DNA of 64,000 nt from Eumeta japonica (GCA_005406025.1 BGZK01000710.1:124001-188000), one strand, 5' to 3'. Positions 1 through 13,240 are shown, counted from the first letter of the stretch. Program-made: numbers and translations. Notes: generated by a model from the letters alone, not told the origin.

Positions 1-595
1 TCGTACAATTAACGTACCGGTCATATTCTTCACAGCACCTTTTTCGTATTGCTGTCTTTCTTAAAGAAGATGTGTTTTAATTACGTGTATTATTATAACC
101 TCATAGCACTCAGGTCTCGTTAGTCACACACGTTGGCAACTAACACCACCTCTATACTTTTTGCTATCGAGGAATTCCGTAAATGCTTTCATTGGTTGCT
201 GGATTATACTAAATTCACTGAGGTTACACAACAATGATAATTTTGATTCGTATGAGGCTAAGAAATGGTGGCTCCTTTGAGCAGTACTGCAAAGTAATTT
301 CCTTGTCGACTGTAATTTTTAGCTACTACTGCTGAGATGTAACTACTGCCATTAAGACCTTACTATGGACGCTACGAGTCTAACGAGTTCATGTGTGTCT
401 AGGCTTCATTAAATTGTTCTGCTGGTTTTATTGACTGCCGAACCAGACCTAATGTCATCAATGTATTACTATAAAGTTTACTAATTAAACAAATCTAACT
501 GAGACACGTTTCCATTCAGTAGTTTTATAATATATTATCTTTCATGGCTACTGAACCAAATTATAATAATATCACTGAGGAGGTAGTACAAAATT
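1..595. other. AT-rich non-coding stretch
   Basis: I see no coding frame, RNA gene or recognisable repeat here. The composition is ordinary AT-rich intergenic or intronic DNA. Confidence 0.5.
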
Positions 596-627
596 TATGA
601 CCGTAACCTATATAGGTTACGGTCATA
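596..627. repeat. Perfect 32-bp palindrome with no spacer
   Basis: The segment equals its own reverse complement over 32 bases (half-site atgaccgtaacctat at 597-611). It could form a cruciform. No transposon terminus is recognised around it. It is one of several perfect inverted repeats in the window. Confidence 0.8.
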
Positions 628-3600
628 TATAGGTAGTAATAATAGGTGGCTTATTTAAAGAGTTTCATCACTAGTTCCTCTTCTTCAAACACGTAAGGTA
701 TAAGTAAAACGATCAACAGTCTATTTATAGATTTCTTCAGCATACGGTTACTGTTATGAGACTTCAAGACGGTAATAAGTATGTGGGTTTAATCAATAAA
801 AAAAATCAATTAAAATTAAAAATTTTACATAGTAACTAGTTTTAACACTTAACAACAGAACTTAATAACAGAACTTTTGTATGATTGAAGTGGTATCTAG
901 CATTATTTTATATATAAAATGCACATTTAAAAAACTCATTTAAATATCTACAGTTACCAACACGCGCGTTTCAATTCGAAAGGTCATAAATATTGACGTC
1001 CACGCTATTTCCCCTCCCGTGGGTCTGTAACCGGGATGAACTCCGCACGTAACTGTATTTCCGATCCAATCCAACTTTTTTCCAAATAACATCGACACAA
1101 CCTTTCAAACTGAGGTAAGTTAACCTATTTTCGTTACGTCCCTTCATCCATAGCGGGCTATTACAAATTAGCATTTGCTTACAATTTCGCCTGTAGTACA
1201 ACAAACAACTACATTTTCTCGGCTTTCTTCGCTTATTTTTCCACTTTCGTTCCCGTAATTTTGCTATACCTCCTTAATTTTTCAATTTGTTCCGGGAAAT
1301 AATAATATCTCACTACTCTCTCAACTCTATAGGTAAAGCGTAAATTGGAAAGAAGCAGATAAATATACCTTGTGGTAGAGAGATGGGCCAATAAATAAGA
1401 AACAATTCAATCATGGTTCCTGAACATTGCTCGGGATACAATTTGTAAATTGGATCCAAAATAAAATAATATTACTTATGCAAATATCCATTAAGGAACT
1501 ACTAATATAATTAATAGAATAATACTTTATTAATACCAGTTCTTTAAAATTAAAATTGCGACCTGCGAGTAATTCGCTACTATAAAAACATAAACGCATA
1601 TACTCAATAGCTATGAGGGGTTGTAGCTACGATTTCAAACAATTCCATATTATCAATAATAAATTTTGAATTACATTTTACTCTTATGGAAATGTCTTAT
1701 TCATTTTTAGGAATGAGGTTTTAAAGCGCCATAACAGGATGCTTTCTTTAATGTGAAAGAAATATTTAGCACTACGTTCACGATGCAGAGTATAATATTT
1801 GGACGTCGAATCTTGCAGGTGACTAGCTTTTCTGTGGTTCCGTCCGCCTAAAAATAGAATTAATTCCTCTATTTTTTATGTCGAGCAATTCTTCTGCGTG
1901 CTAGCCTCGGACGGAATTCCGGCCTCGCTGTCGAGTCCGCTGCGGAACCGTTGTCGACCATGATCATTCGTCATGTGACATATGTCATTCGACTTGTAGC
2001 TGTGCTCGAGAGTTAAAACAAAGAGAATGATTTATATTTGGTATCAGATTTAGTAACTGACGACCTCGTCGTCGGCACCAAGGAAACGTTATTATTTGTC
2101 AATCAAAAAACTACCACACACAGATTGAGGGGAATGTCAATTTTAGGCTAGCTGACGGACACATGGGTCGAACGTGCCGCAGCTAGCCTTGTCACTAGTT
2201 CCTCAGTTCGTAAACTCTATTAGTCGCTTTAATATCATACATTAACATAAAAGTGTCAGAGATTATTTTTGTCGCGATTAATCATTAAAAACGAAACATA
2301 TCTGTTAATTTTTTTTCTATTACTTAGTTCATATAATTTCATTATGCGCCTTGTGCGATCGAGTGATCTCGTTACGCCTATTTCGTGTTTCCATCGTAGT
2401 AGTATTATAACTATTTCGAATCCAAATACAAATATTTTTAATTCATACGTTATGAAATGATATTTCAAATACATTATTACAACATTTTAAGAGTCCGCAT
2501 TTAAAATTTCGATACTGATGTAATTAGTCTTTTACATAAAGTGCTTGGTAACTTTTTTCCTAATCTAATCACAAAATATCTATATACAGTAACTTTGTGA
2601 TTACTAATAATTTCCAAATTATGCTTAAAGTCTGATTTGATATCAACCTATACCATCTCTTATGTAAATTCGTTGTACAAGTAGTTTCAAGGTTTTATTT
2701 ATTTTAATGAAAATACTGGCAACCCTCATGGAAAACGACATATTTCAAGGGAGAGTAATATTGCACGTAGGCTTCGAAGGGCCGGACGTGGCTATTCGCA
2801 GCAGGACAACGCCCTCGACGCGTTGTAACCGTCACGCGGTCACGTGTAACCCGAAGGTGTTAGCACATCTGCAACTCCCAGCTTGCAAGAAGAAATTCAA
2901 ACGTTTTAAATAACAATATTTGATTTCTCTCCAATTTTTCTATACAGCACTAAGATTGTCTTGGCTTCTGATCGATGTTTATTATATTACTCTACAAAGT
3001 GCAGTGAGAACTCGCTTGAACTTTAAGGAGAAACAAAAATGAACATAAACGTATTAGTTACTAAAGAGACCTTATGCAATGCTATTTGAATATTAACTTT
3101 GTTTCCTATATTGTATTTATTGGTGTTAAGATAAACGTACTAGTCGTCGGCACTCGTCTGGTGGTCAACACTTCTACTTAATATTTATAAAATAATTATG
3201 CGTACAGTGACTAAATGAAAAAAAATGTTTTACAGAGGAATCCCAGGTTTTTTACTGATAACAATGTATATTTATCTAGTAGTGACAAAGCTCATAAAAG
3301 TTGGTGTAAATAATTGGTATATTTCTGCTTATCGGTTGAAAAAAGTCAAAGATTAACACATCCAGAAAATGATATCATCTCATCGTATTACGAGAGCCAT
3401 AGAAGCTGGTTTCAAGAGAATGTCATAAGCGACGACGGCAAAAATTTTTATGTACGGTATTACTCGAGAATGAATAGGCCATACACATAGAAGTATAGAA
3501 TACAGATATCGAAATAAACAATGATATTTTGCTTGCTGATTGCAAGATCTTGCTGCAAAATTGTATACTTCTCGAGCAGAATCGCGTTGTTCCCGAACGG

Positions 3601-3796
3601 TACACCCAAAAAAAAAAACGCATAGTGATACTGGATACGTGTTCATCTCCTTTAAAAAGTACTATTTTGGTCCACAAAAAAAAAACAGAAAATTCATTAA
3701 CTAATACCAAAAATAAACAATAATTTCCTGCAATCGTCATTTTAGGGACTTGGTTATTTCTTAAAAAAGAAATGGAGAAAAAACAAGGAGATCAAA
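628..3796. other. Non-coding stretch, no gene seen
   Basis: This is AT-rich DNA with a modestly GC-richer patch near 1895-1985 and another at about 2770-2880. The longest open frames (for example 2707-2913 on the plus strand, 68 codons) show no family resemblance or splice-site context. I do not call them genes. Confidence 0.4.
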
Positions 3797-4678
3797 GAAA
3801 AATCGATCACTAGCATGTTGGACCATGAAATGCACTATAGATGAAATTTTGTGTTAGTTTTGTACTATACAATTTTGAATAGTTAGGTGTGATACTAATA
3901 TTCTTTTTCCTTGTTTGAAGTAACTAATATTTTATGATAAATGATTATAATTACATGACAAACTTCTATGTAAGGTTTCAATTAAGCGTATTTTATAACT
4001 ACTAAATGACTTTACTGTAATACATTATTATTTTAATGTATTTAACTAAATACATAATTATGTATTAAGTTTTAAGTGCGTTATATTAAAATGAAAATAC
4101 TTATGTATTCTCAAAAATAAAAGTACGATTTGAAAAAGTGCACTAGTAAAGGTACATATATTCATGGCACGTACGATTTTTTGTTGCGAAGTGCAGTTTT
4201 TCGTCAATTACTCAAAAATGGTATGTCCAATCATATTGAAAATAATTTTCGTTGAAGAAAACGTTACTTTTGTAAATTCCTTCATATTTATGGACATATA
4301 GTTTAAAAGATAAAGAGGGGGACACACAACTTATGATACTTTCAGAGCGATTATTTCCGAAATTTTAATCGTAGAAAAATTAATCTAAGAAATTACTTAG
4401 AAACCTTAAAGTTATTTTTTAAAGAACTGTCGATATATGTGCTACATGTTAGTGTTTTTTGAAAAAAAATTTTTTAGCTTCTGTTATATACATGAGTGCC
4501 CACCAGAAATATTTATTTTTGTTATTTATCTACCAAATTAAGTAGTGCCTTATACATCACATTTCATGAATACACAACTTGTTACTTTTGAGTATAATGT
4601 CTTTGACATACGTATGAACAGGCAGATAGATATGACGAAACTAGGGTTCCGTTTTTGCCATTTTGGTTACATAACCTA
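3797..4678 (+). repeat. Dispersed lepidopteran-type repeat, copy A
   Basis: Head resembles 'aatcgaccaagagcatgtcgg' and tail resembles 'ctagggttccgtttttgcc'. It aligns by eye along most of its length with 59299-60058 (same strand) and 21920-22609 (opposite strand). Shared blocks include the 'aaagaactgtcgatat' region, 'agcttctgtta...gagtgccc' and 'ttgttattt-ctacc'. It has no coding capacity. Termini of this kind are common in lepidopteran interspersed repeats (general knowledge). It is probably a non-autonomous element. Confidence 0.75.
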
Positions 4679-7500
4679 AATAATGGATCAATATTTTAAT
4701 AGATAAGAAAAAGAAATAAAAAAGAATCGTATTGAAAATGAAAGGAAAAAAAAAAGAAAATAAATGTAATGTGGATGAAAATAGTTGATATTGTGGAACA
4801 TGGTAGTAAAATGAGAAACTCTTCGTAATATAATATAATGCTTTCATAATGCAAAATATTACATCATACCAATTGTGCTAGTTAGCCCAAAATTTTAATT
4901 GTGTGCAGATTAGTAAACCTTGAAATATGGAATAAAGTAACCGTAGATAATAATTAGTGCTTCAATTTACTACTATAAAAACCACTTATATTTTACTGAA
5001 TATATTTTCTGTCGTGCATTGGTGCACCGATTTATCAAAGATGGCTGCGTGGGTATCGATTACTGATGCAACCCTACTTTAATTGTTTTCAATTTTTTCA
5101 TAAATTACATAATAATAAAAACCGCAACAAATTTTCTATACTCCCATAACAAAATTATTGAGATAATATTCATATATTTATTAAAAATATTTATTTTTGT
5201 GGTAAGGTGACTCACTGAAATGTTAAGCATAAATAATTAAATTTGTCGTTTCTTGATATCTGCCCGTCTGTTTGACTATCTGACTCAATCAAATTATGTA
5301 GTTTTCGTTTTTATATGAATTTCAGAATTGATTGTTAAAGCCCATTTTCTAAAAAGGAATGTATTGTAGAAAGTTTGCTACTGGCGCAGAGAACCAATTA
5401 AAATCCCGAAGTTTTCGGCACTGTAATTGGCGGTTGGTTTGGACCTCAATAATTCATACATTACTTTTAAGCTATTGCATAGCTTTTATCGCGGACTTTG
5501 AGCGCGGCGGCCGAACCAAGAAATTTCGTAATGAAAATAAAACCTAACACCCCCCACTACGCCTACCATGCCGAGTGGCCGAGCGTTCGCTTAACGCGAA
5601 TGTATATGGTACTACTGTACGAAGCTCGCACGGATCGAGACGAGCTGCTCCGAAATCGGACGAATACGTAAGCAGCTGTTTGTGAGAAAGTATATAGGTG
5701 TATAAGTATCTATCATATCTTTGTAATGCCACACTCACCGCATGTACCCCGTAAGTATACATGTAGGTATATATGTATACATAGGTATACCTATGTACAA
5801 CTGTGAATAGCAGTTGTTAGTGAATAGCTATAAGCTTAAAATTTGTGTACAAAGTGTTTTAAATATGAATAAACAAAGTGCATTTATGATGAAAAACTTG
5901 AATTAATAATAAGGTTTATACACCTTAGCAATTTGTAACATGAGAAAAATGTCTCATTTATCTGAATTGTACGTATGTCTGCTATAAAAACATTTTATTG
6001 ATGTATGCTTTTAAAATTAAATCAAAGGTGGTTATTCACATTCTGTTGTAATACTAAGCCTTCGAAAAATACATATTTCGCAGACAAAATTATAGTGCAC
6101 GGGCATTTCCATTCTTTTATAAGGTTTATGTGGTGAATTTTCGCTTAACTTGAAAAAATACAGGGCAAATTGTGTTACGGTACTATTTCTTTATGTAGAA
6201 AGAAATCGGTGCAGATCTCTGCATGTACTCGTAGCTGCAGACAACACACTTCGTGGACATGTACGTTCCGAAGTCACGCGAATCCAACATAACACCTTAC
6301 GTTTCACAGGCCTCGTGTGTATTCACCCATACTAGGGTTGTCGAATTTCTTGAGGCTTTTTTTTTCACCAGTAGTGATTGATATTGTTAAATTATCAAAT
6401 GTACTGATTCCATGACCTTTGGAACGAAAACACGATCGGCACAAAGTAAGGTAATGTGTTTGTCAACTTATATATGTATGTATGTATGTACCAATGTATT
6501 TTGTTCCATTGTGACGCTCTAGATACCAAACGTGTGGCCCGATTTTGATGATTCTTATGTCAATGAATTTATAATATGTGTGTCACTAAAGATATGACAG
6601 TAATCCAAAATTCAAAATAACCAAATACCATATTGTGAAATAATTATGAAAATCGAGGAATTATGTCAAGTGTGATATCATTTAATAGATTTTGAATATC
6701 ATATTTATGTTTCTTAAATAATAATTAATTATTATAAAATGAAAATTATAATTTTTCATTTTAAACTATTTAGAATCCATAATAATTAAAAGCTATTTAG
6801 CAAAATTCTGAAATTTCAACATTCCAAAACTTGTAATAAAGTTCCTATATAATAGAATCACATTAAGAAGACGTATTATAAGAAGGTTTTGTATAATAAG
6901 TGTTATTAACGTGAAAAATTTACATTATAGTACAATTCTTCTGCAATTGTTAAAATCGAGTGACCCGGGAATTTACTGTTTTCAAAAATAATTTTAACGA
7001 CTGTTGTCTAAAAGGTGACTAAATACAGTGAGAAAAAAACCCAATTAAGAAAAGGTAAGCAATAAAAAATAGATACAATGTATATAATTAATTGAAACAG
7101 TATATCGATAAAAGAAATTTATTACAATTGTTGTAACGAAACACGTCGTTGATACCGCTAATGATGAGGAAACAATTATAAGATTGTGAAAACAGAAATA
7201 AAAAATTGTACTTTAAAAATAATTTACAAATTTTAAAAATCGGACTATGTAAAGGTGAATTGAAAAGTTGAAAACAAGATGATGTAAAAAATCATCCAAT
7301 CAAATATGATGCATATTTCTAGTCTAGAGCATGTACATATCAAGCGTATTTAAGGGAATATTAATCTGATGCTTCCGAATGAAAATATTTATGATATCTA
7401 ATTGAATGAGTTTTTATGTCATCTTGCATCCATCTCTTCAGTTCACTTTTACGCAGTCGGATTTTTTAATTTTATTATTATTTTTTTTAATTCCCATTCA
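4679..7500. other. Non-coding stretch
   Basis: No gene is seen. There is a mildly GC-richer patch at 5480-5680, alternating 'tatacatgtaggtatac' low-complexity sequence around 5755-5800, and a short (ATGT)n run near 6472-6490. Open frames here are short and have no recognisable content. Confidence 0.4.
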
Positions 7501-7504
7501 ACCA

Positions 7505-7815
7505 AAGCGAGTCGCAGTGCATGGACTTCAAAAACGGCCCAAATCAAACCACATCGCCTAACGGATCCCGCTCACACGAACCGGGATGCCCGTGGTATAG
7601 GCGTCAAAGTTTAGCGCTTACACGACATTTCAGCGGCGCGGCGGCGTCGAGCGCTAATGTATGGCCTTTGCGGTGCGTCGCGGCCTGTTTTACGACAACG
7701 ACACGTCGTTGGGCGCCCGGCCCCGCGCGATATCGCGTTACTGCCCTAATCCCGTTTACGGCGCCCCCGCCGACTACGTGCGCCGGCGACGGCATTCGTG
7801 CGGCGAATCACTTTA
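7505..7815. other. GC-rich, CpG-dense island
   Basis: About 300 bases stand out as GC- and CpG-rich against very AT-rich flanks. Three overlapping frames stay open on both strands, as expected when stop codons are rare in GC-rich DNA, so the frames alone do not argue for coding. It could be a conserved regulatory element, an unmethylated promoter-like patch or a missed exon. I cannot tell which. Confidence 0.35.
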
Positions 7816-8049
7816 TTTTTATATGTGTAGCAGCCTAAAGACATCGTACACGTAATTAGGTATTGATTATAACGATAGTGACGTAACTGTATGTATTTTA
7901 GTATCATTTAGTTTTGTTTCGGTACTCAAATTGGTGATCTTAATTTTTAATTTCGATTCGGATCCCTATTACCGTACACATATGCGGTTTGAGATATCAG
8001 TTAGTGGACTAGTCAGTCAGTTAGTACGTGATGGTCGCACCCGATAGGA

Positions 8050-8715
8050 ATTTCAGCCCTTTTCACTCGATGTCTTTCCACATTATATTTATATTACATA
8101 GACAAAAATAAATTTCCACATGTATGAAAGAGCATCACTTGAGAACGACCAGACCGATTTGGTTGATTCCTTTTTTGTTGTGTTCCTAATTGTGAGGACA
8201 AGGTTTGTATGAAAGAAAATAACCCTTTTGTATCTATCCGCATGTCTGTTAGTCCGTGGTAACTTCTGAACAGCTAAATCGATCACTATGCGCCTTCCAC
8301 TGGAAATAAAAAAACTTACTGGACCATTTTTAGGATACTTTTAATTGCGATATTTTTAAGGTTCCTGCATGATAAAACCTTTAAAACTTCGAAAATTTAT
8401 TGGAACTGAATCGAAAGTAGAACCGCAATCGAGATCGGGAGAAAAATCGGAATCGGGATTAGCTCGAGACGAAATCAAGGACGACGAGCGGCAACGTTAA
8501 TATGAGCGACATTGGAATTGAATAAGCAATGAAAAGCACAATCGAGAACGGGGCCAGGATCAGAATAGAAAGCGAGACCGGGACCGAAAGTGAGAACAAG
8601 ACTAGGATGGAAAACATGTGTGGGATTAAAAGCGTGATTGGGATTGGAAACGAAAATGATACTGGCATTGAAATTCGATCGATACAAAACAAAAAAAAAT
8701 CCACGTCCATGCTGG
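8050..8715 (+). repeat. Composite repeat with purine-rich degenerate tandem block, copy 1
   Basis: The left part (8050-8330) has the 'gcatgtctgttagtccgtgg...ctgaacagctaaatcgat' style typical of degraded insect SINE/RTE-derived repeats. From about 8405 there is a G/A-rich run of degenerate units such as atcggaatcggg, gagaacgggg and gagaccgggaccg. It ends in a tail, gatcgatacaaaac...cacgtccatgctg. The same run and tail recur at 10622-10817. The open frame across it is only a translation of the repeat. Confidence 0.6.
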
Positions 8716-9654
8716 TGCAGCATAGTGCACCATACGGGCAACTCACCTACAATAGAGTGCAGAACAACGTCTGCCGGCTCCTCAAAATACAAATATTTAA
8801 ATCAATTTTAATCATTTTTTTTCCTAATCTTTGTTTTATCGGAATCGCACTCTGCATAAAATATTTAGAACTTCTTTAATTGACGAAGTTACAAGCGAAT
8901 CTAAGAGAATATTAACATTACCTACCTTAAAATATAAAATATCCAAATCAGAACAACACGTTTTCTCACTTGTATAAGGAACCAATTGCTCAATAGAAGG
9001 ACAATTGCACTACCTTCGATTCATGATATTTCCGTAGGCCTTTAGTAGGACAATAATTACGTTGCTGCTGCAACAGGTGTGGTGTGCGAATCAGCAAAAT
9101 GGTCGCCGCGCGGTGTAACACCACAGAGTGACTACATGACATGGTTTGAAATTACTTCTTAGAAACCCGTCTTCAAATTATAAAAAGTAATCGATATGTT
9201 TCATAAATAATTAAAGCGACCTTGTAAATACAAAACAGAATGCGATCTTTCGAATAGTTTTATAAAACTGTCTCAACAATTTAAGTGACACGAGTACGAA
9301 CTTGTGTCAAATCGTAAAAATACTAGATAACTTTAAATAAGAGATATTGTCTACTTTTATAACATGTCATTGTATTTTTTAACCATAAAATAAATTGTAA
9401 AACTCCCCTTTTCGTCACCTACACCTTTCCGCGTGAAACTTACGTGTGATTCGACAGTGATTCAGTTTCTACCCATAGAAGAAAGCGCGTTTTGAATATT
9501 ATTTCAGTGTTGTATCAAATCAAAACCATATCTTCCTAACTAAAACGAACGGCAATGGGTATTGTATTCTTCTATCGTAGGAGAACTCAACTAAAAACAT
9601 ATACAGGTTGTATAAACTAAGAGGTACATCGCTCTTGATTCAAATGTAACCAGT

Positions 9655-9775
9655 TACATCGAGAGGTACTCTCGCGGGTGCGAGGGATGAGCCGTCCTGT
9701 TGCACGAGGCCGCCGGCCGCCGCGCCCAGCGGCGAACCTGCGACACGGCACCTGGCGCTGCCGGATGTTGCTGAA
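9655..9775. other. Short GC-rich island
   Basis: About 120 bases, very GC-rich (ccgccggccgccgcgcccagcg core), sit inside AT-rich DNA. No supported gene or splice context is seen. Confidence 0.35.
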
Positions 9776-10240
9776 CGTTTTATATCATTGGACATGTGTC
9801 AAAAATATTTTGCGGATGCATGTATGGCAAAAGCACAATTAGCATGAGAACGATTAATCAAAATAGTCGGTTAATGTCCAAAAATATTCAAGATTAAAAC
9901 CATTGTCATTTAAATTAATAATAATATAAATAAAATATAATAATTTACTACATTTTGAAATGGACTAAAATGTTAAGTATAATTTTTATCTTGTGATTGT
10001 GGAATTTTTAATGGGTATGAAAATAATTGCAATATTTAAAGCAAAAAACGTGCGGCACATACAATACTATCCACAAATGTTCAAATAATGCAAAGGTAAT
10101 TATGAATAATTACAATACATAAGAGTATTTTTAAAGCTATTCAAAAATCACAATCACAAATTTTGTGAAGAACCTATATGCGGTTATATGCTAGAAAGAG
10201 ATCAGATATGCACGCCTCATGACTTTCATTTAATATTTAA
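9776..10240. other. AT-rich non-coding stretch
   Basis: No gene, repeat or RNA recognised. Confidence 0.4.
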
Positions 10241-10817
10241 TTTTAATATATGAAAACCGACGTTTGTATGTTAGTCCCCAATGCGTGCCCTAAACCATTG
10301 ATCCGATTACGATGAGACTTTAGTGTTATGTGCGTATAGAACGTCCGAGAAGGTTTCTGAAAACGAAACTAGCATTTGTTCCAGGTTTGATTCGCGTATT
10401 TGTATCACTAACTAAAGTACTGAACAGATTTCAAAAATTATTTCACTAATAGATAGTTACACTTTTTGAAGTAAATTAGGCTGATAACATTGCCCGTGGT
10501 TTCATGTATCTATATTTCTAAGCCGATTTTGAAAATTTTTAACTCACAGAATGCTACATTATTACCTAGTAATATAGCTTATATTTTAGATTGATACTAG
10601 CATTTTCCTTTGATTTAATATAAATCGGGACTGTTACTGCTATCGGAATCGGAATTGAAGGCAGGGCGGGGAGCAAAATCGAAAACGAGAACAAGATCTA
10701 AAACAAAATCGGGACCGGGATTGAAATTCTATAACGGAACTAGGGTCAGCAAGACCGAAATTGAAATTGACTTTGATTGATACAAAATTGAAGAAATTTA
10801 TTCTACGTCCATGCTGA
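10240..10817 (+). repeat. Composite repeat with purine-rich degenerate tandem block, copy 2
   Basis: The layout matches copy 1. A SINE/RTE-like left part ('gtttgtatgttagtccccaatgcg...attgatccgattacgatgag') is followed from 10622 by degenerate aatcggg/gaccggga/aacgaga units. It ends in gattgatacaaaattgaag...tacgtccatgctg. The tail shared with copy 1 suggests one element family with a length-variable internal minisatellite. Confidence 0.6.
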
Positions 10818-11119
10818 AAGACGTGTTTGCATTAACAAGAAAGAACAGAACAATTTCTGCCAGGCCAGAGCTAATATGTTATAAAATAGTATTAATTCTA
10901 TAGCTGCCTTGTTACAAAGTAAACTGGAAAACTTAAAAAAATATTTCCTCAATAACCGATAAGAAAATATAAACCAAAACAAAGCATTAAATTTAACAAC
11001 TTATAGTTCCAGCTATAAACGCCGACTGGTATTACTGTTACAATGCTTCAACTTATTTGACAGCGTCTCAACTCCGGAAATGACAAAAGATATCAGACGT
11101 ACCTAAGAATATACAAAAA

Positions 11120-11262
11120 CCGAGTCGGTCAGTAGCGCAGTTGTAGCGGACGTGCCGCCGCCCAAATTGGTAGTGCAAATCGGGCCGGTGGATGCAGCCG
11201 CAACACTGGACGGAGAATCGAATGGCAGCGTATTCACTGTCTAAGAGGCTGTAGGAAGGCTT
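11120..11262 (+). repeat. tRNA-like, SINE-type segment
   Basis: TAGCGCAGTTG at 11133-11143 matches the RNA polymerase III A-box consensus TRGYNNARNNG. The surrounding 'gtcggtcagtagcgcagttg' resembles SINE heads in Lepidoptera. A degenerate B-box-like stretch, gtgcaaatcggg, follows at about 11174-11185. It does not fold as an obvious intact tRNA, so I call it a SINE remnant at modest confidence. Confidence 0.35.
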
Positions 11263-11316
11263 GCCAGATAGGCGAGCTGGACATGCCTTCCGGCATGTCC
11301 AGCTCGCCTATCTGGC
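11263..11316. repeat. Perfect hairpin, 25-bp arms, 4-nt loop
   Basis: Arms 11263-11287 and 11292-11316 are exact reverse complements, with loop ttcc. The arms begin gccagataggcg. The stem is GC-rich and unusually stable. Perfect identity of the arms implies a recent origin or recent correction. Confidence 0.9.
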
Positions 11317-13130
11317 GGTATGAGGAATGGAATAAAATAATATGATATAGAATAAAAAAAAAATGATCTTACAATTCAAATTCTTTGAAATGGCAATTCA
11401 AAAATTTTCTTCTAAATTTATATTTTCTAATTTGTAGTGATTCTTTTTGATATTTAGCACCAAAAAATGAAGTGAACATTTCTGCGATTGAATCAAATTT
11501 TGGGGCGGTAACATGCAGTAAGAAAATCAGCCTTGATATTTGAACAGACGAGGCATTGAAATGTTACAATAAATATCATTTTATGACTTTTTGAGTGTGA
11601 ACAATAAAAAATTCGAACTTTTACAAAGACCCAGTAATACCATTGAGAAGACATTATTATGGAAAGACTTTTATATGTGAACGAGCAACTGGAAAGGCAG
11701 AAGTAAAAAATGCCCATTTTTGGTTGCCTAACTTAAGACAAAAGCCCGGCTCGAGTAGATCAAACCCATTTTAAAAGCCCATTCGGCGGCTGGGAGACGC
11801 GACGCACGTGTACCGACTTCCCGCAGGAAATTTGATTTGCTTATCTCAGCTAACCCTCTGAAGGCTGGTCTCGGAAGCTTTTATTACAGTATCACTGAAC
11901 CCTTCGTAAACATTTTAAGCACACGCGTGTGACTTGACCTGATAACTTTGAAATACGGCTTTTATTTCCATATTTTAGTGTTTGTATTAAATGACGATAA
12001 GAGGTTATGTACTTTAATAGATGTATCTGTGCGTAGTATACAAAATACTTTCAGCTCGACATGCATCTAATTCATGTCAATATTTTTTTATTACAATGAA
12101 AAATCGGGCGAATGTAAGCCATAGGTACTAAAAAATATTTAATAGGTGCGTTGGTATAGTACATTGTGTATACACAAGAGACCGCATGGGACATGACACA
12201 CATACAGACTAACGCGCTGCAGCGATGCGAGCCCAATGCGCACATGCCACTCAAGTTGGTCACGCCAACAAGGCACACATCGTGCATAGCGTGACCGTGC
12301 GTATAGAAAGCATGATCCAGAGAAATTTAATAGATTTATGTACAGTCCTGATACATTTGACATGTGCTACAATAAGAGGCACTCGAGAATTAGCCAGTTG
12401 GCTTTTATTCATTTTCATGCCTTCATGATTTAAGGCTCTCATGCCTTTTTAGAGACCACTCGTGCTTATAATGTCATTTTATTTGAAAGAAATTTCTTGT
12501 CAACGAAAAGAATCGGAGAAGTTTCATTTTCCAAGTACGCAATTATGTAATTTTATTACTAGTACCTCATATTCAAGTAGAGATAAACTACGGTAACATG
12601 GCGCACGCTTCCAAAATTCAGAACGGTTGAATGTATTTGTGAAAGTATTTACAAAGTACTACCAAGACACAACACATGTGTGTGCCTGCCCAAACCGGCT
12701 GTCAACGAAAACAAATACAAGGATTTGTTGTTCAGTCGAGCAACTAGTTGCGTAACTAATAAGGTCATTATCATTAGTATGACGCTGCGCTGGCGTACTC
12801 TATGAAAATGACACCTGCATTATCTTGCGTGGTCGAATAGGTAGTTGGTTAATAAATCTTGTACTAAGTAACATTTTACGGGTAATTATTTGCAGAAAAA
12901 CTAAGAATAAATTTGGAATTAGTTCAAATATTGAAATTTGCCTTACTTCAATATATGAGTGTTTTATGTTTTAAATAAATGAAACCTTTATAATAAATTT
13001 GTAGCACATTTATTTTTAGTTACTAATACATCAAACTCATTTACAAAATACGTATTCATAATTACAAAACAAAAAAGTATGTATATACCTATAATGTTAT
13101 ATAACATTAAAATTGTTAATGATTTAATGC
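11317..13130. other. Non-coding stretch
   Basis: No gene is seen. Overlapping 60-74-codon frames around 12072-12442 on both strands have no recognisable domain and shadow one another. Confidence 0.4.
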
Positions 13131-13136
13131 TTGCTG

Positions 13137-13162
13137 TATCAGCTAAATTTTATAGCTGATAC
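13137..13162. repeat. Short inverted repeat (10-bp arms)
   Basis: Arms gtatcagcta (13137-13146) and tagctgatac (13153-13162) are separated by 6 nt. It directly abuts the heat-shock-element-like palindromic block. Confidence 0.75.
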
Positions 13163-13240
13163 ATCAAGCTTCTAGAAGCTTCATTTCTAGAAGCTATATG
13201 ATATCTAGAAGTATTCTAGAAGCTTCTAGAAGCTTGATGT
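13163..13240. promoter_or_regulatory. Palindromic block with heat-shock-element arrays
   Basis: The block is an imperfect inverted repeat whose outer arms read atcaagcttctagaagctt and its reverse complement. Within it, TTC/GAA units repeat in a 5-bp register. At 13214-13231 the order is TTC-GAA-TTC-GAA (a perfect four-unit HSF consensus). At 13070-13092 relative numbering 13170-13192 there are TTC, GAA, TTC, TTC, GAA units, four of the five in canonical alternation. Alternating nGAAn units are the established binding site of heat-shock factor. Whether any gene responds is unknown: no gene lies next to it except a transposase relic on the other side of a hairpin. Confidence 0.55.

Noticed and set aside
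8529..8879. 116-codon plus-strand open frame, Glu/Gly/Arg-rich
   Set aside because: Direct translation of the degenerate purine-rich repeat, which recurs at 10622-10817.
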